64,000 bases of DNA from Ophiura sarsii. Its lineage: Eukaryota; Echinodermata; Ophiuroidea; Amphilepidida; Ophiuridae. The notes beneath the pieces were generated by a model that saw only the letters and a list, made by a program, of their open reading frames with translations, searched no databases and was not told the DNA's origin. The position numbers were made by a program, and so were the translations under genes. Where the stretch lies: positions 31,346,366 to 31,410,365 of the forward strand of contig CM069459.1 in NCBI GenBank assembly GCA_035610835.1, in the 5' to 3' direction. Below, piece by piece: positions 11,930-23,400 of the stretch. The stretch's first letter is position 1. Each line of letters starts with the position of its first letter.

Positions 11930-13520
11930 TTTGGCTTCGAATTTTCTCAGATTTAATATGCAAACTGGCAATTAAAGATTATCCATGTTATTCTGACAAA
12001 TGCTTCAGAAAATGTCAAAAAAGTATTGACTTTCATCACCATATTTTGAATCACCATGAGAAATGCATTAAAATAAGTATCAGCATGCCTATTATTGGTT
12101 CAGTATTCCTTGAGATACGAGTAGATAGACTTTGAAAGTTGGGAGTAAGTTTCAGACGGATCTATTTTGTATGCAGGTGTCCCAGAATTATTTATACCGG
12201 GTTTGAAAAAATAATAGAAATCGTTACCTGTCAGTGCGTGGCCGTATCACCAGCTTAAGTGCTGGCTACACGATTTACAGGTCACCATCTCTCCACCCCA
12301 ACTAAGCATTATTACCCACACTACTGTTACCATGACCACACCATGCTTATGTGAAGTCAGATGTTGACGAGACTTAAATAGTATCATACAAGAGTAAGTA
12401 TGCCAAGTTAGAGTTGGTGAGAAGATTCATTTCGTATTGGTTTAACACGTAATCGCGGAAAACCATCGGAAAATCCCACATTTACAGTTACCCCTAAATG
12501 ATTTCACCCTTAATCCGTCGGAAAGGAATGATTTTCAATTTCTTGGGTAGAGTAATGGTTTTAAGTCGGACTTTTATACGACGTGTTTACATGATGTGGG
12601 TACTAAGCTGACGCATAACGTTTTACCTGATGCACGGGCACTGAACTTGCGATTTATTTTCCGGTCATAGAGAACCACCAACATGAGGCGGCACTAGCCA
12701 GCTAATACAGTGTAAACATAAGTATAGTAATTTGCCACCTAATTAGTTCTATAGGGCATTGTTTTGACTGATATTAGTCAAAATGATGTCATATAGGACC
12801 AATTGGGAGGGAAATGACTATGATGACTTTTAAGATCACTATATTACGTACGTCGCATGATTGATAGGGATAGGTACATTTGAAAGTCATTTATTTACTT
12901 ATCTTTCTTTTTACAAACAACAAAATAAATGAGTAGACAACTTTTGGACATTTCAGCGCTGTAGTCCCCGATTAACCACTCCGTATCCGATTCCGAAGTC
13001 ACAATTCGCAAATTACATTTTTGACTTGGACCCATAATTTTGAAAATTGGTAAATTATAGGGTCCAGTGGACCCCATAATATGTTTACCTAACGAGAAGC
13101 CTGATCACTACATAAGATACGTTTCCCTGTTCCAGCACTCTTTTTTATTGCCTCTTGCGGTTAAGATCAATTAATAACATACGTTTCCTTGTTTCAGTGT
13201 CCGCTCTTAAAATCACTACATGGTGTACGTTTCCCTTTTCCAGCGCTCCCTTTAAATATTCATCATTTACTTTTCCCTGTTCTAGCGCTCTTTTTAAGAT
13301 TACCTTCTCTCCAACTCTTCAGAGTTTGTTGTTTAAGCTCTCTCGATGTAAATGACGTAGGTTTCCCTGTTCCAGTGTCCCCTAAGATCAATACATTACG
13401 TACCCTGTTCCAGCGTTACCTTTAAATGTCATCATGTACTGTTCTAATGCTCCCTTTACAGACCACTTCTTGACGAGTAGATCACTTCATAAGGTACATT
13501 TCCAGCGTCCCTTCTTAAGG
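11930..13520. repeat. Repeat block, copy 2 (paralogous to 6600-8770)
   Basis: See 6600-8770 for the matching segments. Compared with copy 1 this block lacks the SINE-containing stretch but has its own insertion at about 12860-13100, containing a small ggtccagtggacc palindrome. No coding potential. Confidence 0.6.
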
Positions 13521-13525
13521 TTACA
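13105..13525 (+). repeat. TTCCCTGTTCCAG tandem tract, copy 2
   Basis: About seven degenerate units such as cgtttccctgttccagcact, cctgttctagcgctc and ccctgttccagcg, separated by atcactacat-like text. It is longer than copy 1. Overlapping short frames are by-products. Confidence 0.7.
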
Positions 13526-13717
13526 TTCATATCAAATGGTTCGTGTTATTTAAAGCATTTTGGTGTTTATTCTGACTTGTGGCAACATTTTAAAATTTAG
13601 AATAAAGACCCAATTGTGATTACGTTTTATCAGAAAGGGTGCGTGTGCTTGTTTATAATGCATGTCTGTGCTGTACCAACTTATAGATTTCACACCACTA
13701 ATTGGTTCGCCTATAGG

Positions 13718-13802
13718 TTTGTTACGGCCCAATATGTGCAAAAGCCCAATACGTGCAAATTTGCACGTATTGGGCTTTGGCACGTGTTGGGCCGTAACAG
13801 AC
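13718..13802. repeat. 85-bp near-perfect palindrome
   Basis: The axis lies between 13759 and 13760 (gcaaa/tttgc). The arms run from gtttgttacggccc on the left to gggccgtaacagac on the right with only about four mismatches over 41 bp per arm, and each arm itself carries two ttgggc blocks. It could form a hairpin or cruciform and is probably a short foldback element. Confidence 0.85.
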
Positions 13803-13986
13803 TTATACATGAAACGTTTCAAGAAGGAAAATTCAAAAGTTCAAAATACGAATTATATGCTGAAGGAGATTGTAATTATGATTACATTATAATGCATTTC
13901 ACTACTTTTTGAAACGATTCTAGACACCTATTCGCTCGTACATACATTACGCCATTACGTTTTGTCGATTAAAATTTGCGGCAAAT

Positions 13987-14172
13987 CTATTGCACCGTGG
14001 GTATTATTACATGGAAACACGGAGACTCCGATACGTATGTAGTCATGTGACTTTTGTCCAGGACAAACACTTGAGAGGAACACGCCCCTTTAAGTGGAAT
14101 TGAGAAAAACATCAGGTCAGGATATAAGGCCTTATCGTTGTCACAACCTCTTACACAACATTTGTCAACCAT
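13987..14172 (-). pseudogene. THAP zinc-finger N-terminal fragment
   Basis: A minus-strand frame starts with a true ATG at 14172 and reads MVDKCCVRGCDND followed by LMFFSIPLKG. This matches the start of THAP domains (Cys-x2-4-Cys at the N-terminus, then a hydrophobic F-x-x-F/I-P turn). After about 28 residues the similarity stops: the expected Arg-x-x-Trp and distal Cys-x2-His are absent before the stop at 13987. No strong splice donor is visible at the break, so I favour a truncated copy, but it could be a first exon. THAP domains occur in transcription factors and P-element-type transposases; a DNA-binding role is inferred from the family only. Confidence 0.5.
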
Positions 14173-14319
14173 ATTGACGTTTTTGGTTGTTCTCGGGGTT
14201 TTAGCTTGTCATCTGCTGCTGTTGTCAACTCAAAACGTGAAATTGGTGTCGGTAATGCTTTTCTAGAGCGGCCCAATTTGGCTCATTTGATGTTATTTAT
14301 TTCTGAATCAAACCGTTGG

Positions 14320-15102
14320 TTGAGGGATCGTCCAAAATCAGCTTTTTCTTCTGAGGTTAAATAAACCAATAAAAACACCACCCGGTCGACTCAACCATCA
14401 TTCTAGTGATGCAATTCTAAATTAAGTGAAATCAAGGTAGTGTTATTCGCAGATTGTTTAGGATACAATGGTTATACATTTGAAGGGCACCTGGAAATTA
14501 CGATCACAGCTAATAAACCACTGAAGATAATATTGGTTTAATTCATTATTTTAGTTGTTGCACCACTTTTAATATCTAGATGGGAGAATACAATATCTAG
14601 CAACTGCACTAATAGTGATTCGAAATCAAGCTGCTACTCTCTACGTAGCTGTGATGGTCTAAGCAATTGGTTCCTGACGTTTGTTGGAGATGTCTTGGTG
14701 GACCCACCATGGACTTCTGTGATGTGTAATCCATTTGTTTACTCGATCATCGTGTTTTCATAACACCCTTTCGGGTGTGGCGTGAGCAGAGCTCAAGTGA
14801 AAAGAGTAGTCCCCAGGCTCCACCCGACTTTCGACTCTGTTTGTTCATGATTTGGATATTTTCCTGAAAACGATTTGTTAATAATGTTACCATCCAACCA
14901 GTGTAAAGTCCCTAGGGTCTTTCAAAGATATGAATACTCAAGAATAATACAAAATAATAACTGCATGTGGTCGTATAATTCTCAAGCTTATTTGAAGTAG
15001 ATTTTAACTCAAGCAGAATTTCCATTTTGAAAAATGGTGACTTTACACTAGATTCGTTGTGGACGGTCACATAATGCCTTTACAAATTGGACGATCCCTC
15101 AA
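14320..15102. mobile_element. 783-bp element with 16-bp perfect terminal inverted repeats
   Basis: ttgagggatcgtccaa at 14320-14335 is exactly inverted at 15087-15102. No target-site duplication is evident. Inside, an open stretch of about 60 codons (near 14578-14763, containing SCYSLRSCDG) follows an acceptor-like tatctag, but I do not recognise it. It may be a non-autonomous transposon. Confidence 0.45.
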
Positions 15103-15104
15103 AT

Positions 15105-16100
15105 TCCTCCGAATCAGGCGACCAGTATTGGCAATACCGATAGAGGTTATCCATCAGCTGCCGTCTTGTCAGGAATGATATACTGTGTTTAAGATTTTCA
15201 GAAAGAAAACACAGAACTGTCATGATCTGTGTCATGATAATCATAAGCCAATTTGGTTACACGGTTTATGCCATGAATTGAACGTCATGCACCAATTCAA
15301 TTGAACATAAAATACGTCGGGTGTGATGTGATTCCCCTGTGTACGTCCGTTGCGCATGACTACACTGAACCCGGTTATAGACCTATTCAGAGAGGAATGG
15401 ATGGGAGTGGAATAGCGTACAAAATCACGGTTTTGAAATAATTGGCGATTCAAATGCTCGTACAAGTACAAGTACAAGTACAATATTTTCACACTTATGA
15501 CCATTACAATCAAGTCATCTATATACTAATTTTCGGAACATGGCTTTATTAGATAGTTCAATATAATTTTACACTCGCGTCCCTCCTCAACTGAAAAAGC
15601 GTGGTAATTGCGCCTCTAATACACGAGCTAATTAGATAGTTCAATGCCCGTTTTTTACCGTTTTCAGACATGCGCAGAAAGGATCACATGTGAAAATCCG
15701 AAATGTTGAATTTCTTTTACTCGGGTAGCTACTTTCGGACACAAATTGTGGTTTTCGGAATGAGTGATGACATATGGTCTTCACCCAAAATATTTTCTTC
15801 AGGGATATAGCTACATTTCTGTATATGCGGCTGTTTGTTATTCTTAAAGATCGCATAGTAACAAGCATTTATACGTCCGACAAATAAAAATATTTCACGA
15901 CATTTTCTAAATGTAAACAAAAACTCTTACACAGATCTTAAAGTGACACTTTCACATTAGTAACATAGATGAATGCGACGTTTGCTAACGATAAAGAAAC
16001 TGACAGTACCATGTCAACCGTTTCTATGTTGTGCTGCGCGACCGCGTTTAACATGGCGCACGCGGTTCGGCGCACACGTAATGACGCAGACAAAAAGTGT
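15105..16100. other. No gene recognised
   Basis: Unique-looking sequence with a short tandem (caagta)n run at about 15469-15484. Nothing else could be assigned. Confidence 0.4.
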
Positions 16101-16102
16101 AC

Positions 16103-17119
16103 GCGTTTGTGGCGCAAACCGTGCACATTGTAACGGAGCAGAGTGAAAGCAAGCAGTCCGTACACTCTTAGAAAAAGGATGCTTCAGGCTTCAGGAGTTC
16201 TTGGCTGTCCCGTATGGAACCCTTTATATCACCTTAAAAGGTTCAAAAAAGAACCATTTTAAGGTTCAAAATAGGCAAAATATGGGCAAACATTGGTCTT
16301 TCGAACCTCTAAAGGTTCTCTACAGAACCTTTTGGGGCCTTTAAAATCAAAGAAAATCAAAGAACCTTTAAACCATTATACGGGACAGCCAAGAACCCCT
16401 CTGAAGCACCCTTTTTCTAATAGTGTACCCTAAAGCTACCTCCTCGATCCTCTCCTCTCCGCACTTCACATGGAGTAGGCCTACTCGGATTAAGATCTTG
16501 GGTATCTGTATTATTTAAGAGCACATTGGGCCTAGGCTCATGGTGCATTAAGGGCACCATGTCACTTACATTATATCAAGGGCACCTTAGTACCTGAATT
16601 ATTTAAGGACATACTCTTGATTGATATTTATATAAACATTTATAACGCTTTGAATATTTACTGACCTCTGCCTATTGTGACTTTTACTGTCCGCTATCTT
16701 CGGCACCCGCGTTTAATTTACTTGACTATGATAAAGTAAGGGCACCTGGGTATCTCGAGATAACGGCACACTGCAGTGGGCCTACCTTGATTATGTGGTA
16801 TCCAGTGCATTATTAAGGGCACCTGGGGTAACTGGATTAGGGGGTAGGGCTTAGGCCTATGGGGTCCCTGGATGGGACAACGGGTACCTGCATTTCAGGT
16901 CTCATGGGAGGCCTACATAGGTATCTGGAAACACAAACGTAGGCCTACCTAGATTAAGGCAATGTATAACCTGGATTATCAAAAGCACCTGCGATATTCG
17001 GATTATTTAGGGCCCCGTCTGGATTATGTATAGGACATGTTCTTGATATTATTGTATCAAATTTTCTTACGCTTTGTTTACTTATTCCCCGTGAAATTTT
17101 CTAGCGGGCACCAGCGCTT
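16103..17119 (+). repeat. ~1-kb tandem duplication, copy 1
   Basis: This begins at gcgtttgtggcgcaaaccg and is repeated almost base for base from 17120 (1017 bp apart at the start, 1007 at the end). I saw only small differences: copy 2 lacks 10 bp in the aatcaaag run, lacks 5 bp in a ctctcctctcc stretch, and gains 5 bp near ggatataatggg. The interior contains a MITE and many aagggcacc phrases. The copy ends with ctagcgggcaccagcgctt, half of the hairpin found complete at 18108-18143. Recent duplication or assembly duplication are both possible. Confidence 0.9.
16161..16427. mobile_element. MITE with AGAAAAAGG-type inverted ends, copy 1
   Basis: The left end tacactcttagaaaaaggat continues through gttcttggctgtcccgtat. 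The right end is its inverse (atacgggacagccaagaac ... ctttttctaatagtgta). The interior is built of ggttc/gaacc words. This layout is common to short non-autonomous DNA elements in many deuterostomes, from memory. The flanking TA could be a target duplication. Confidence 0.75.
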
Positions 17120-18126
17120 GCGTTTGTGGCGCAAACCGTGCACATTGTAACGGAGCAGAGTGAAAGCAAGCAGTCCGTACACTCTTAGAAAAAGGATGCT
17201 TCAGGCTTCAGGAGTTCTTGGCTGTCCCGTATGGAACCCTTTATATCACCTTAAAAGGTTCAAAAAAGAACCATTTTAAGGTTCAAAATAGGCAAAATAT
17301 GGGCAAACATTGGTCTTTCGAACCTCTAAAGGTTCTCTACAGAACCTTTTGGGGCCTTTAAAATCAAAGAACCTTTAAACCATTATACGGGACAGCCAAG
17401 AACCCCTCTGAAGCACCCTTTTTCTAATAGTGTACCCTAAAGCTACCTCCTCGATCCTCTCCGCACTTCGCATGGAGTAGGCCTACTCGGATTAAGATCT
17501 TGGGTATCTGTATTATTTAAGAGCACATTGGGCCTAGGCTCATGGTGCATTAAGGGCACCATGTCACTTACATTATATCAAGGGCACCTTAGTACCTGAA
17601 TTATTTAAGGACATACTCTTGATTGATATTTATATAAACATTTATAACGCTTTGAATATTTACTGACCTCTGCCTATTGTGACTTTTACTGTCCGCTATC
17701 TTCGGCACCCGCGTTTAATTTACTTGACTATGATAAAGTAAGGGCACCTGGGTATCTCGAGATAACGGCACACTGCAGTGGGCCTACCTTGATTATGTGG
17801 TATCCAGTGCATTATTAAGGGCACCTGGGGTAACTGGATTAGGGGGTAGGGCTTAGGCCTATGGGGTCCCTGGATATAATGGGACAACGGGTACCTGCAT
17901 TTCAGGTCTCATGGGAGGCCTACATAGGTATCTGGAAACACAAACGTAGGCCTACCTAGATTAAGGCAATGTATAACCTGGATTATCAAAAGCACCTGCG
18001 ATATTCGGATTATTTAGGGCCCCGTCTGGATTATGTATAGGACATGTTCTTGATATTATTGTATCAAATTTTCTTACGCTTTGTTTACTTATTCCCCGTG
18101 AAATTTTCTAGCGGGTCCAGCGCGAA
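17120..18126 (+). repeat. ~1-kb tandem duplication, copy 2
   Basis: Near-identical second copy of 16103-17119. It runs into the complete hairpin at 18108-18143, whereas copy 1 has only a half arm. Confidence 0.9.
17178..17434. mobile_element. MITE with AGAAAAAGG-type inverted ends, copy 2
   Basis: The duplicate of 16161-16427, 10 bp shorter because one aatcaaagaa unit is missing. It was carried along by the tandem duplication, not inserted independently: flanks are identical. Confidence 0.75.
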
Positions 18127-18143
18127 GCGCTGGTGCCCGCTAG
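18108..18143. repeat. GC-rich terminal hairpin
   Basis: ctagcgggtccagcgc, loop gaa, then gcgctggtgcccgctag: a 16-17-bp stem bounded by CTAG on both sides and followed by T. A 3' hairpin with CTAG/T resembles Helitron-type termini, but no TC-type 5' end was identified, so the class is unproven. Confidence 0.7.
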
Positions 18144-19757
18144 TATAGTTAAATATTAGTGCGCTTACATTATAGTTTATTATTTTTCTCAAATAAGAAG
18201 TTAATCAATGGGTTTTATTACGATGGACTGGAACACGTCTACATTACTTGTTATGACGATACTAATGCAATGAATAGTAATATGCACTAAATGTTCATTT
18301 CTAACTGATGATTGACAGTTCTAGCTTCACTGCTTGCCTAATCGCGTGTCGCAACTGTTACAGAGGGCGCTGTGTACATGAATCTAAATCTGCGACCAAC
18401 ACGCATGCTGATGGGTACTCGTTCAAATAAATGAATTGATCTGAACAACGAATACTACGCGAACGAGAATCTTTTGTTACGGAAATGCATGTGTGAACTG
18501 GATACTTTCTATTACCAAATATTTCCCCGGGGTTTTACATCACTTCTAATCAAAAAATGTCCTTATTTTGCTGTAACATGAATTCATTTTACAACCGAAT
18601 ATTAGACGCCGAAAAATATACCCAACGGTTGGTTGGTTCGGTCAGTCGGGCTTTTTTGTTCTTTTTTCATCTTGAAAAAAAAAAGCTATTGACAAGCCCT
18701 AAAAATGATTAGGCAATATTCATTTGCATGTAAAACTTCTTAAACCAATTTTAAAAAAAGAGTTGGTTTTTGCTTTGCTATTAAATTTTCAGTATGAGCA
18801 CAACTGCCTTCTCATTTTATCTTTTCATAATGAAAATATAAAATGACCACGCGTCATGGTTAAAAGAAATATCATGGTCAATTGTTGGTCAGAGTGACCG
18901 GGACTAGGTAAGGTTTTGATGATCATTGAAAAAACCGCTTCAAACTTTAGTACTGGATATTAATGACCCTTTAGCTACATTAGAAATTGAGTGAAAGTAC
19001 CAACAAAGTGAGTCCAAATTGTCAAGCGTTTGCCAATTCACAGAGGTCAATTTCAAATTAAATTCAGAGTTATTTTGGAGTCTGGAGTCTGTCTTATAAT
19101 TTTGTTCAATAATTACATCACAATGCCTTGCGATTGCCATATAATTCCATTTTCAAAATGTCAAGATGTTAATTGAAAAGTTAAAAATGTATTAAAATAC
19201 AAATCAAAATAATGTTGTTTTTTATTTGTCTTTTATTGGAAGCTAAAAAGGGATTTTTGGGATTATTGTAGAGAGATCATGATCACCAAATCATCGTGCA
19301 TCTTCATTGCAATTACAACATGAGTTCAGCTGTAGATCTTCGATTTGTATTCCTTATATTATTTCTAAAACTTAAGAGCACCACAAGTGCATCGGGGGAA
19401 AAAACTCTAGTTGGCTGGTGCTCCCGAAATGCACTGTGGGATATTGTTAAAATCTTGTTTCGGAATTATTATTGTTATTATGGAGCAGCCAAGTTAACGT
19501 AAACATCGGTTTTATTTTAAACAAACATCATTGATGAAAGACACTTGAAAGAGAAAAGACAGCCTATGTGACTATAGCTGCCATGCTTAGTTTTGATGAT
19601 AAGATTATCTATAATCAAATCCCTAGTGGCATGTTGTCAATCAGTTTTATACACCATGTCTATACAGCAGTTTTTAGTTTAATGTCCCTATTCATTACTG
19701 TTTGCATTTAAAGTATACAATTCTTTTAATGAAATGAGTCGGAGAATCCATTTTGGT
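18144..19757. other. No gene recognised
   Basis: AT-rich sequence. I checked the short frames (up to 68 codons) and found no splice-site-supported exon or known motif. Confidence 0.4.
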
Positions 19758-20014
19758 ATTAAATTTCACAAAAAAATAATGATTTTTATATTTTTGCCCA
19801 AAAATCACTTTTTTGGGGCGCCAACAATTTTCAGACAGCCTAACTAAATAAGTTTTTGGTTAAAAATTCCCAAATGTTACCAAAATCATCTAAAGTCAAT
19901 TATCTAGGATCAGTTTTTTTAAACTGATTTTGTTAGGTTATCTGAACTTTTTTTGCGCCAAAAAAGTGATTTTTGGGCAAAATGTAAAAATCACTATTTT
20001 TAGTGAAATTTGAG
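19758..20014. mobile_element. Palindromic MITE, ~257 bp
   Basis: The arms 19758-19865 and 19910-20014 are inverted copies: gcccaaaaatcacttttttg on the left mirrors caaaaaagtgatttttgggc on the right, and aaatttcac mirrors gtgaaattt. The loop is about 45 bp. No frame inside. Confidence 0.75.
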
Positions 20015-20462
20015 TGCTTGATAAATTTGGCGCCAAAAAGGGTTGACACCTCCCTTAAAGGCATATTATGTGATCTTCAGAGTGCGCCCTCTATTTATGA
20101 TTTAAAGAGTAAATTTAGAGTGAAAAATAAGTTGTCGCGCAGACCTGACAGTTTATTTTCACTCTTTAAACCATGATTTTGAAGTAATTAGGAATCGTAT
20201 CGCTCTGTAACTCAGAATATATTTATGATTTAGGATCAGAAATGTAACTCTGCAAGAAAATCTACTTTCTGAAAAGAATAATGAATAGAGGACGCCCCCT
20301 GGAAAAGATAACATTTGTCTTTAACAGTTGCCCTCGTGTATGCGATCTGCGACCGCACTGTCACCAGAGAACAAAAGAAGGTCCCCTCTTAGTGATGAGG
20401 GCGCTTCTCATTAAAAAATAATGAGCGTCCGTATGCAAATTAGCCAGTATCCCCTCCTATTA

Positions 20463-23400
20463 TATATGGTCGAATCCAACGAAAAGTGTACACGTGATGT
20501 TCAGGCCTCTAATAAAATAATCTATATCTTGACAATTTTATTTTTGTGTTATACGTATCCGCCTCGATGAGACGGTTCGCGCCATATATAATATGACCAA
20601 CTTAAATGCACAATTGGGCGTATACGAGCAATAAACCTGCTATTTTTTAACCCTTTTTACAAAATAGTTGTTACGGTTTTTTGATAGACATATAACCGTT
20701 TCGATGAAAACGAGCTTAAGCGGAAATAATTTTGCCTGTTTGATTGCTGGATATCTCAAGAATGCCTCTTTTAATTTGTGGTTACTTTCGATCAATCCCT
20801 GAATTGTTGTGATTTTTTTTGCTGTGGTAAGTTTTGACGTTACCTACAAATACATGTTTTGTTAAATCTCACTTTCGGGGAAGAATTCGCCTGAGGTAGA
20901 GTAATTTGTGCTGTAAGGAAGCCTAAATATGTTAAATACATAAATGCATTGTCCCCATTCAAGTCGAATTTTTGATAAAGCTGTTAGAAATTTGAAAAGC
21001 TGAAACCATCGGTTTCGTAAAAAAAATGCATTACCTCCGAATACCTATTTAAAACACTGCCGTTTTAATATAAACAAAGATTAGTGAATGATATCTATAG
21101 AATACGCGAAGTATAATACAATGTACATGTGCGACAAGTTTTATCATTTTGAAGGCAACATTTTTGAAATATCAGCAATAAAAGGCTGTATTCGTAGGCA
21201 AATTTGAAATATGAACTTTTACCTTCAAATACAAATAACGATACCGTGGTACTTCCCTCTGTTGTTACATATTTGTAGCGACTGGAATAAAGTAGAAATG
21301 TGCGCTGCGTTCGGCAAGCAACGGAGAAGATTTGCATCAAACTTTCAGCTTTTGTATTAGTAACCTTTCACAAAATTCTGTACTTTGTGTACAAGTGCAT
21401 CAATAATTATGTTGTTGTCTTAAAAGTTGATTATATAGCCTCCCTCTGTCTCAATCTTATTACTCCTATTAGTGTAGTTTTGTACGCTATTCACGCAAAG
21501 ACATCATCTGACAGTTGATTTAAATCGCAATGGGGATGATTAATGTTTATATAAATATTCAGTGACAGCATCTCGTGCATGACTTCATGCTGTATTCGGA
21601 GGTAACATGTATATGTAGGCAACATTCAATAATATACACAGTGCATATTGGCCCTAAACTATTTTATTTTACATAAAAGCAGTGCGCAATCATGCAATCT
21701 GACTGGATATATTATTATATTTATATTTGGAGGGGTAAAAAATAATATTCCTTATTAAACGAAAATGGGAGGTGTTGATTTAAATAAAATGCATGGTGTA
21801 ATCACACTGTTTTTGCCGAGAACATATTTTTTGTTGGTGTTAGAGTGAATGATTGATATTTATATCCATAGATTACACGTTAGTCGTCTTAAAATGGATA
21901 CATTTAGACATAACATCCATGAAATTTCCGTTTCATAATCAATATTTTCATATTCCATTTTGTATTCGTAGGTAACTTATATATTAGTTAATGGGCATGG
22001 TACAATTCCTGCATTGTTTGTCGCTTTCATTCGCACCTAATATTATGTAAATATTATGTAGGAATGTATAAGACGGGAATAATATTGTTTGGTGCGTAAT
22101 ATTGTTTTAAACCAGCTTGACGATATGATGTATGCGTAGTTATCCAATTTCCCCAGGAATTGCAGAGCAGTGACTACTGAGGTACTTAATATTGGCCATT
22201 ATTGTAGTTGTATTTGAAAATGGAATTCATGTGTAACAATATACAATAACTTGCTTCATTTTTGCTCTGGCAGGTTGTGTAATGTCACCGAAACGTATTT
22301 TAAGTGAACAAGAAATTTAGTAAAACCTTTTCATTTTTTTTAAAGTTGTGAGGGAATCGAGGGTAGGCCTATACTGATTTCAGTCTTAAATAAATAAAAA
22401 TTGCTCATGAATAATGCTTCCGACATTTATTTCTTAGTGTAATTGAACTAAGCAGTGGTTGATTTTTAAAACAAATCATAATGAAAGGCACATGCCCGAC
22501 AATATCTCTGTCGTGGCAAAACTTATTAGATTAGTGTTGTTAAATCAAACAACATTGTATTTCTAAACATAAAATTACTATTTTGTCTACATCTGACCAA
22601 ATATATCATAATGGTGATTCTATGTCAAACGGGGTCTGCCTCCGGTTGAAACTCGATAAAGTCTGACTATGTACGACATTCAGAATGATACAAATTCCAA
22701 ACTAGGAAATTATATCTTAATTCTAATCTGACAACTGAATGTCTCAGTGCTGAAAGTTGTACGTGCTTTATTCCGTTGTGGACTGAAAGGCAAAATATTT
22801 TAATGTTCTTTGACTTTGAACATGTTAGGCTCATATTAAACTTATATATATATATATATGGTCTGATATGAAATTATTTCAAAGTATATATTAAATGAAT
22901 CAAAAAGCGATCTGGCTTTCGTGTTTAAAACAGCTATTCAAAATGATAACTTCCAGAAGGCCTCACTTGCCTCCTTTATTTAGAACAAATTGAGGAAGGC
23001 AACCGGTTGTTTTATTGCTTAAAACAAATAACCTGACATTCAAGACTATGAATTACTGGCAAATCAAACTGTTTGCTTAAAGGAAACCGCTCGCTTTCTA
23101 ATTAAAGATGGCTCGGTGAACTATTCAATAGTTGATTCGATCCAATACTTTGGATTCACACGGAAACTGAAACGTTCATTCTTAACATTCTAGAATGTCC
23201 TATATAATAAACAAAGAGTAATTAAGTTCTATTAGATATTTATCCTCGCGACATGAGAGACCTAAAGAACTAATTACACACAGAATACATCAAGAACCAC
23301 TAAACTTGTTAAGTAGAGATTAGAGATAAGGCTGAATGATCACGAGGCTGAATGATCAGATGTTTCTTAATAAAGTTTTTATCATGTTTAGTTTTAATGA

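Noticed and set aside
16103..18143. Firm call as a Helitron
   Set aside because: Only a CTAG-bounded hairpin supports it; no TC 5' end, no Rep/helicase sequence, and the insertion site could not be defined.
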